DNA of 31,326 bases. Source: Pseudomonadota bacterium. GTDB lineage: Bacteria; Pseudomonadota; Gammaproteobacteria; Steroidobacterales; Steroidobacteraceae. Positions 27,426 to 31,326 of this stretch are shown here, piece by piece. The translations under genes and the position numbers were made by a program. The stretch's first letter is position 1. Each line of letters opens with the position of its first letter. The stretch lies in NCBI GenBank assembly GCA_023391815.1, contig JAEWAF010000063.1:1-31326 (forward strand). Reading direction: 5' to 3'. Below the pieces are notes generated by a model. That model searched no databases and was not told where the DNA came from. It saw only the letters and a program-made list of their open reading frames with translations.

Positions 27426-27560
27426 TCATTGGATTTCATAGTCGACATCGGGATCGACGAGATCCATCAGTGCCGCATCATTGTCGAACGCGCGGGATCG
27501 ACCTCCAGGTGGAACATCGGCAACTGGTCATCGCGATGAAGAAGAGGATGGCGTAGAGAC
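27426..27560 (-). pseudogene. cas2: Frameshifted C-terminal remnant of type I-C cas2
   Basis: On the minus strand one frame gives MFHLEVDPARSTMMR (about 27518-27475) and, after a frameshift, another gives LMDLVDPDVDYEIQ then a stop at 27426. Joined, these align with the Cas2 I-C stretch around VFEIEVDPAQW and LIDxxxDS with nearly the same spacing. The N-terminal half is hardly recognisable and the usual C-terminal tail is missing. It ends 14 bases before the CRISPR repeat, so the normal leader is also lost. Cas2 works with Cas1 to insert spacers; this fragment cannot do so. The family call rests on about 30 residues compared by eye. Confidence 0.5.
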
Positions 27561-27684
27561 CACTGGCACTCACGAACCGAAGCCAGGATCTCGACGCGCC
27601 AGACTCGGCGACTGAGGGAAAGATCGATCGAGGAGCCGGCTGCTCGATTTCTAGCCAAAAGCACGGGACCGTGCTCGAGAGAAC

Positions 27685-27758
27685 TGGCTGGGGCGGAAGG
27701 ATTCGAACCTCCGAATGGCGGCTTCAAAACCCGCCGCCTTGCGCCCTTGACGACAAAG
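27685..27758 (-). pseudogene. tRNA-Gln(TTG) fragment with a replaced 5' acceptor strand
   Basis: On the minus strand this has a complete tRNA 3' half: anticodon loop TTTTGAA (TTG, Gln), variable loop, T arm GGAGG-TTCGAAT-CCTTC, acceptor strand CGCCCCA, G and CCA (27687 to 27685). The D arm is present but divergent. The 5' acceptor strand should read TGGGGCG but reads approximately GCTTTG, so the acceptor stem cannot form. The anticodon stem also has a G-G clash next to the loop. This pattern, intact 3' part and foreign 5' part, is typical of a tRNA attachment-site scar left by an integrated element. Confidence 0.65.
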
Positions 27759-28015
27759 CTCTTGATTCTGCTGGAAATCTGGACGTTAGCCGCATGGCTG
27801 CTACAGGCGATCCTCCCCTCTACCCCCTCCTATCCCCGTAGCTGCCACTAGAACTGCCACTTGCTCGTGGTTGCCGAGGAGCCGGGTGGGCTCCCGAAAG
27901 GCGGCGAACGATACTCAGCGCGGCGGGGCGCGTTCACGATACTGAGCGCTCCAGAGTCTCGATATCGGCACGAACGGCTTCGAAGAGCGAGCGGAACGAG
28001 CGTCCAGACCCAGAG

Positions 28016-28228
28016 TTACTCTGCGGACAGCCTGGCGGCTGCTCGACTGTTGGTCGTCCGCAGCCGCACGAATACTTCGCTCACGAGCGTAGTACCCCGG
28101 CGGGTGATCGCGTCGCTCGCGGCGTACGTGCTCATGCGCCATGGATCGAAGTTCCTGATAGACAGCGTCATCAACTGCGCGAGCGCGGCAGCCTCGCCGT
28201 CGCGCCAATGCGCGAGCAATTGCGTCAC
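28016..28228 (-). pseudogene. Frameshifted ECF sigma-factor remnant
   Basis: Starting at GTG 28228 one frame gives TQLLAHWRDGEAAALAQL. The next segment, VDDAVYQELRSMAHEHVRRERRDHP, is in another frame, and TTLVSEVFVRLRTTNS returns to the first. Joined, these match region 2 of ECF sigma factors of the group often annotated as TIGR02999 (pattern TxLLxxWRxGDxxALxxLxxxVYxELRxLAxxYLRRERxxHxxxxTALVxEAxLRL). Two opposite frameshifts and the absence of region 4 mark it as broken. The remains may extend to about 27930. It could once have partnered a receptor or anti-sigma system nearby; that is speculation. Confidence 0.6.
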
Positions 28229-28393
28229 GCCGAGTGCGGAAGTGGCATCAGGGCATCGAGTGAGCGATTGAGATGATGCCGCGGATGCCTGCCACGGGCG
28301 CTCGTCGTTGCAGCCGTCCGTCGCACGTTGCGTTCATTCGGCCTCAGCGGCAGCTCCCCCTTGCCAATTAGACGTAAGCGCAAAACGTCGGCA

Positions 28394-28434
28394 AATCGGC
28401 TCATGCAGGGACGAAAAAAATGGATGAGCCGATT
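28394..28434. promoter_or_regulatory. Large inverted repeat upstream of the second receptor
   Basis: AATCGGCTCAT (28394-28404) and ATGAGCCGATT (28424-28434) are perfect 11-base arms with a 19-base A-rich spacer, 54 bases before the receptor start. Either an operator for a dimeric or tetrameric regulator or an RNA hairpin in the leader would fit. There is no T-run after it on the plus strand, so it is not a standard terminator of an upstream gene. Confidence 0.45.
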
Positions 28435-28487
28435 CGCACTCCATTTTCGCTGACCTCTTTATCTGACACGCAGAAAAGGGGAGCAGC

Positions 28488-31256
28488 ATGGATACAACAT
28501 CACGTTCGCTGACGCTCGCGATTCAGTGCGCGTTGCTAGCCGGCGCAGGCGTCGCGACCACGACACCCGCGCACGCGCAGGACCCATCGATTCAAGAAAT
28601 CGTCGTCACCGGCTCGCGCATCCGGCGCGTGAATGACGAAACGGCCTCGCCCGTGCAGATCGTGGATCGCGCGGACATCGAGCGGACCGGCGCGACGAAC
28701 ATCGGCGATGTCATCCGCAGCGTGATTCAGGCGGACAACCAGGGTTCGATTCCGACTGCGGCCACTGGCGGGTTCGCTGTCGGCTCATCTGCAATTTCAC
28801 TGCGCGGACTCGGCGTGAACTCAACCCTCGTGCTGCTCAATGGCCGGCGCATGGCGAGTTATGGGCTCGCCGACGACGGCGTCCGCACCTTCGTCGACCT
28901 GAACTCGATTCCGTTCGACGCGGTGGAACGTGTCGAAGTGCTCAAGGATGGCGGCTCGGCAATTTACGGGTCTGACGCCGTCGCCGGCGTCGTGAACATC
29001 ATCCTGCGCGAGAAGTTCGACGGCCTCGCCATCTCGGCCGAGAGCGGAATCACGCAACGAGGAGACGGCGAAAGCTATCGGCTGTCCGTCTTGGGCGGCG
29101 CGACCGGCGATCGTTACAGCACATACGTTTCCGTCGAAGGGCTGCGGGAAGGCGAGATCGCGCAAGGTGATCGCGGCGGCTATCTCGGCACGAACGATCT
29201 GCGCAGCTTCGGCTTTTTCGACAATCGCGTCGGCGCTCCGGCGGCCGGCCGCGGCAACCTCGCGCCCGGCATCCCGTCGTTCAGCGGCAGCACGCCGTAC
29301 GGTTCGGTCCGCGTTCCCGGCGGCAGCATCGAGCAACGGATCAATCTGCTGCCGTGCCCCGAGACTTCGAGTGCTACCGGCATGTGCGTCTTCGATACCA
29401 TCGACTACGTCCAGATCGCACCGGAAGTGGAGCGCCTGAATGCACTCGCGCGAGGCAGCGTGCGCTTCACCGATTCACTCGAAGGCTACGCCGAACTGGG
29501 TTATTTCACCTCGCACGTGACGGCGACCGGCACCCCTGGCATCGTCACCGACGGCGGCGTGTACAATCCCGCGGATCCGGCCAGCCCGGTCGTCCACGTC
29601 ACGACCCTGCCCGCGGGACATCCTGACAATCCGACCGGCGTGAATCGCACGCTGAGTCTGATGACGACGAGTGTCGGCGGACGCAATGGCGAGACGGAAT
29701 CCGAAGTGTTCCGCGGCATCGTGGGACTCAAAGGTGAGTTGGGCCCGGCGTGGGAATGGGACGTCGGCGCCGGTTACATCGACAGCAAACTAAACGACAC
29801 GCGCACCGGTTTTGTGCGTCATTCGGTGCTGCAGGCGGCGCTCAACTCCGGCGAATATCGAATCGATCCATCGCTCAACTCGAAAGCGTTGCTCGGCGCG
29901 ATTGCACCCACGCTCGAGCGCGAGGCTACGAGTTCGGTCATGATGATGGATGCGCGTATTTCGGGCTCGCTGCTCGATCTGCCCGGCGGCCCGCTGGGCG
30001 TGGCGTTCGGCAGCGAGTGGCGCCGCGAGGAAGTCGACACGCCGCCGCTGCCCTTCACCGATCTCGGCGACGTTATCGGACTCGGCTACTCGGCGTATTC
30101 GAAGGAGCGCAAGGTGTACGCGGGTTATACCGAAGTGGATGCGCCGGTAACTTCCTGGCTCGGGCTCAACGCGGCGCTGCGCTACGACCACTACGATGAC
30201 TACGGTTCCTCGACCACGCCCAAGCTGGGCGTAACTTTGAAGCCGATGTCACAACTGCTCGTGCGCGGCACGTATCAAGAAGCCTTTCGCGCACCCGGTC
30301 CGGCCGAGAGCGGCAACAGCGCCTCGTTCGGCTTCACCAACATCGGCATCCTCACCATCGGCAATCCGAATCTGGAACCCGAGGAAGCGAAGGCGTACAC
30401 CCTGGGCGTCGTGTATGAGCCGCTGCAGGGAACGAGTCTGTCGGTCGACTATTATCGAATCGATCGCGAGAACGAAATCGTCTCGGCGGATCAGGCGCTG
30501 GTCGTTGGCGACCTGCCCACCAACGGCGAGCCGAACTCACAGCGGCCGGGTCTGTTGCCGAACTCGGTTCTCTACTACGACGAGTTCGGCGATCTCGCCA
30601 CCATTTCGGCGCCGTACGTCAACGCGAACGAAACCGTCACCGACGGTCTCGACTTCGACTTGCGCCAGCGCTTCGAGCTCGGCGCCGCCGGTGCATTGAC
30701 CGCGGCGCTCGTGTGGACGCACGTGCTGAACTTCGAACGCGATGCCGGTGGACGCACGCTCGAATATGCCGGCACGCATGGACCCTATGTGCTGAGCACA
30801 GCCGGCGGCACACCGGCGGATCGCGCTCGTCTGCAACTCACGTGGGACTACGGCGCTCTGTCCATCACCGGCGCCGTGAGCTACGTCAGCAGTATGGAGA
30901 TGATCGATCACAAGGGCGAGACGCTCGTCGATGTCGAAGACGGTACGTATGTGACGACCACCGGCGAAGGCGCCTATGTCGTCGCCGACCCGAACGGAAA
31001 AGTCTGCGGCGTCTACAATCCCGACGGCACCGTTCCCAACAACTGCAAGGTCGATTCGTTCACGACCGTCGATCTGCGCGCCACTTACCTGTACGGCAAG
31101 ACGTGGGAGTTCAATGCGAGCGTCAAAAATCTGCTCGATGAGAAACCCCCGTTCGACCCGTACACGTATGGCGGTGTGAACTACAACCCTGTGTTCCACC
31201 AACAGGGCGCGATCGGCCGCGCCTTCAGCGTGGGCCTCAGGTATTCATTCCAATAA
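28488..31256 (+). CDS. TonB-dependent outer-membrane receptor (no STN domain)
   Basis: A 922-residue receptor with a signal peptide (1-30, TTPAHA), a TonB box (IQEIVVTGSRI, about 35-45), a plug with STLVLLNGRRM and VERVEVLKDGGSAIYGSDAVAGVVNI, and a barrel rich in alternating strands. It belongs to the large family abundant in Xanthomonadales, sphingomonads and Steroidobacter-like bacteria. It ends in LRYSFQ, so the last residue is Gln rather than the usual aromatic, with Phe next to last. The ATG is preceded by a strong AGGGGAG box, which fixes the start. It lies alone on the plus strand, outside the two tRNA-Gln fragments and divergent from the peptide operon, so a role in the same system is not implied. 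The ligand cannot be predicted. Confidence 0.93.
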   Translation: MDTTSRSLTLAIQCALLAGAGVATTTPAHAQDPSIQEIVVTGSRIRRVNDETASPVQIVDRADIERTGATNIGDVIRSVIQADNQGSIPTAATGGFAVGSSAISLRGLGVNSTLVLLNGRRMASYGLADDGVRTFVDLNSIPFDAVERVEVLKDGGSAIYGSDAVAGVVNIILREKFDGLAISAESGITQRGDGESYRLSVLGGATGDRYSTYVSVEGLREGEIAQGDRGGYLGTNDLRSFGFFDNRVGAPAAGRGNLAPGIPSFSGSTPYGSVRVPGGSIEQRINLLPCPETSSATGMCVFDTIDYVQIAPEVERLNALARGSVRFTDSLEGYAELGYFTSHVTATGTPGIVTDGGVYNPADPASPVVHVTTLPAGHPDNPTGVNRTLSLMTTSVGGRNGETESEVFRGIVGLKGELGPAWEWDVGAGYIDSKLNDTRTGFVRHSVLQAALNSGEYRIDPSLNSKALLGAIAPTLEREATSSVMMMDARISGSLLDLPGGPLGVAFGSEWRREEVDTPPLPFTDLGDVIGLGYSAYSKERKVYAGYTEVDAPVTSWLGLNAALRYDHYDDYGSSTTPKLGVTLKPMSQLLVRGTYQEAFRAPGPAESGNSASFGFTNIGILTIGNPNLEPEEAKAYTLGVVYEPLQGTSLSVDYYRIDRENEIVSADQALVVGDLPTNGEPNSQRPGLLPNSVLYYDEFGDLATISAPYVNANETVTDGLDFDLRQRFELGAAGALTAALVWTHVLNFERDAGGRTLEYAGTHGPYVLSTAGGTPADRARLQLTWDYGALSITGAVSYVSSMEMIDHKGETLVDVEDGTYVTTTGEGAYVVADPNGKVCGVYNPDGTVPNNCKVDSFTTVDLRATYLYGKTWEFNASVKNLLDEKPPFDPYTYGGVNYNPVFHQQGAIGRAFSVGLRYSFQ

Positions 31257-31279
31257 CCCCAGCCGAGATCCAGAAATTT

Positions 31280-31307
31280 CCAACACACATCTCCTGCGAG
31301 ATGTTGG
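31280..31307 (+). terminator. Possible weak hairpin after the second receptor
   Basis: CATCTC-CTGC-GAGATG forms a 6-base-pair stem, extended by CCAA/TTGG with a bulge, 24 bases after the stop codon. No T-run follows, so a rho-independent terminator is doubtful. Confidence 0.2.
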
Positions 31308-31326
31308 AACGTGCGCCGCTGCGGCC

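Larger units (their letters stand above)
26812..28487. other. Gene-poor relic region between the two receptors
   Basis: About 1.7 kb without an intact gene. It holds the promoter region of the receptor operon with a dyad (26999-27024), a type I-C CRISPR repeat and cas2 remnant (about 27322-27560), a tRNA-Gln fragment (27685-27758), an ECF sigma-factor remnant (28016-28228) and a large inverted repeat before the second receptor (28394-28434). The short open frames here are not convincing genes; several arise from translating the repeat and tRNA sequences. The stretches 27030-27320 and 27760-28015 show nothing I can name. Confidence 0.6.

Noticed and set aside
26851..27441. 196-codon open frame on the plus strand
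   Set aside because: Its apparent coding includes the translated CRISPR repeat (NPRARVGRD-like) and shows no family resemblance or ribosome binding site.
27685..27758. Functional tRNA-Gln or tRNA-Sec
   Set aside because: The 5' strand cannot pair with the acceptor 3' strand and the anticodon stem has a clash. The TCA-like triplet appears only on the wrong strand.
1022..28487. Integrase or transposase of the suspected island
   Set aside because: None was found in any intergenic part of the window; island status rests only on the tRNA-like direct repeats.

Overview
The window looks like a chromosomal stretch of a high-GC gammaproteobacterium. The left edge carries prs with a tRNA-Gln-like sequence just upstream, a neighbourhood typical of that class. 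Two large TonB-dependent receptors and the style of the nonribosomal peptide synthetase (NRPS) modules would suit a Steroidobacteraceae/Nevskiales or Xanthomonadales-like organism, but this is an inference from gene content only.

Layout. (1) 1-1117: prs on the minus strand, a likely terminator after it, and a decayed tRNA-Gln-like sequence before it. (2) 1950-17924, plus strand: a four-gene biosynthetic operon in which each gene overlaps the next by 4 bases. It encodes NRPS 1 (C-A-T-E/C-A-T), NRPS 2 (C-A-T-E/C-A-T), a free-standing condensation protein with a TubC-type docking domain, and an MFS exporter. (3) 17921-26811, minus strand and converging on the first operon: a tight five-gene operon encoding a TonB-dependent receptor with an STN domain, an S9 prolyl-oligopeptidase-family peptidase, a second MFS transporter, a CocE/X-Pro dipeptidyl-peptidase-family hydrolase and a dipeptide epimerase. 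(4) 26812-28487: a gene-poor graveyard with a type I-C CRISPR repeat, a frameshifted cas2 remnant, a second tRNA-Gln fragment and a frameshifted ECF sigma-factor remnant. (5) 28488-31256: a second large TonB-dependent receptor on the plus strand.

How it may work. Reading the adenylation-domain pocket residues by hand gives Ser (DVWHVSLVDK), Glu (DAKDLGVVDK), an aliphatic residue, perhaps Ile or Val (DAFFIGATYK), and Pro (DVQLVAHVVK). The condensation domains of modules 2 and 4 look like dual epimerisation/condensation domains. The predicted chain is therefore D-Ser, L-Glu, D-aliphatic, L-Pro. There is no thioesterase or reductase domain; the free-standing C protein is the best candidate for chain release, by amide formation or cyclisation. 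The convergent operon contains what would be needed to take a peptide back through the outer and inner membranes and break it down. Its enzyme classes (two prolyl-peptidase-like hydrolases and a dipeptide epimerase of the Ala-Glu type) match a Pro-, Glu- and D-residue-containing peptide. The main hypothesis is a self-contained make, export, reimport and degrade system for one nonribosomal peptide, similar in logic to the isopeptidase/TonB-receptor modules beside proteobacterial lasso peptides.

The two operons lie between two tRNA-Gln 3'-end fragments in the same orientation about 26.6 kb apart, which suggests an old genomic island. No integrase or transposase gene was found in the window.
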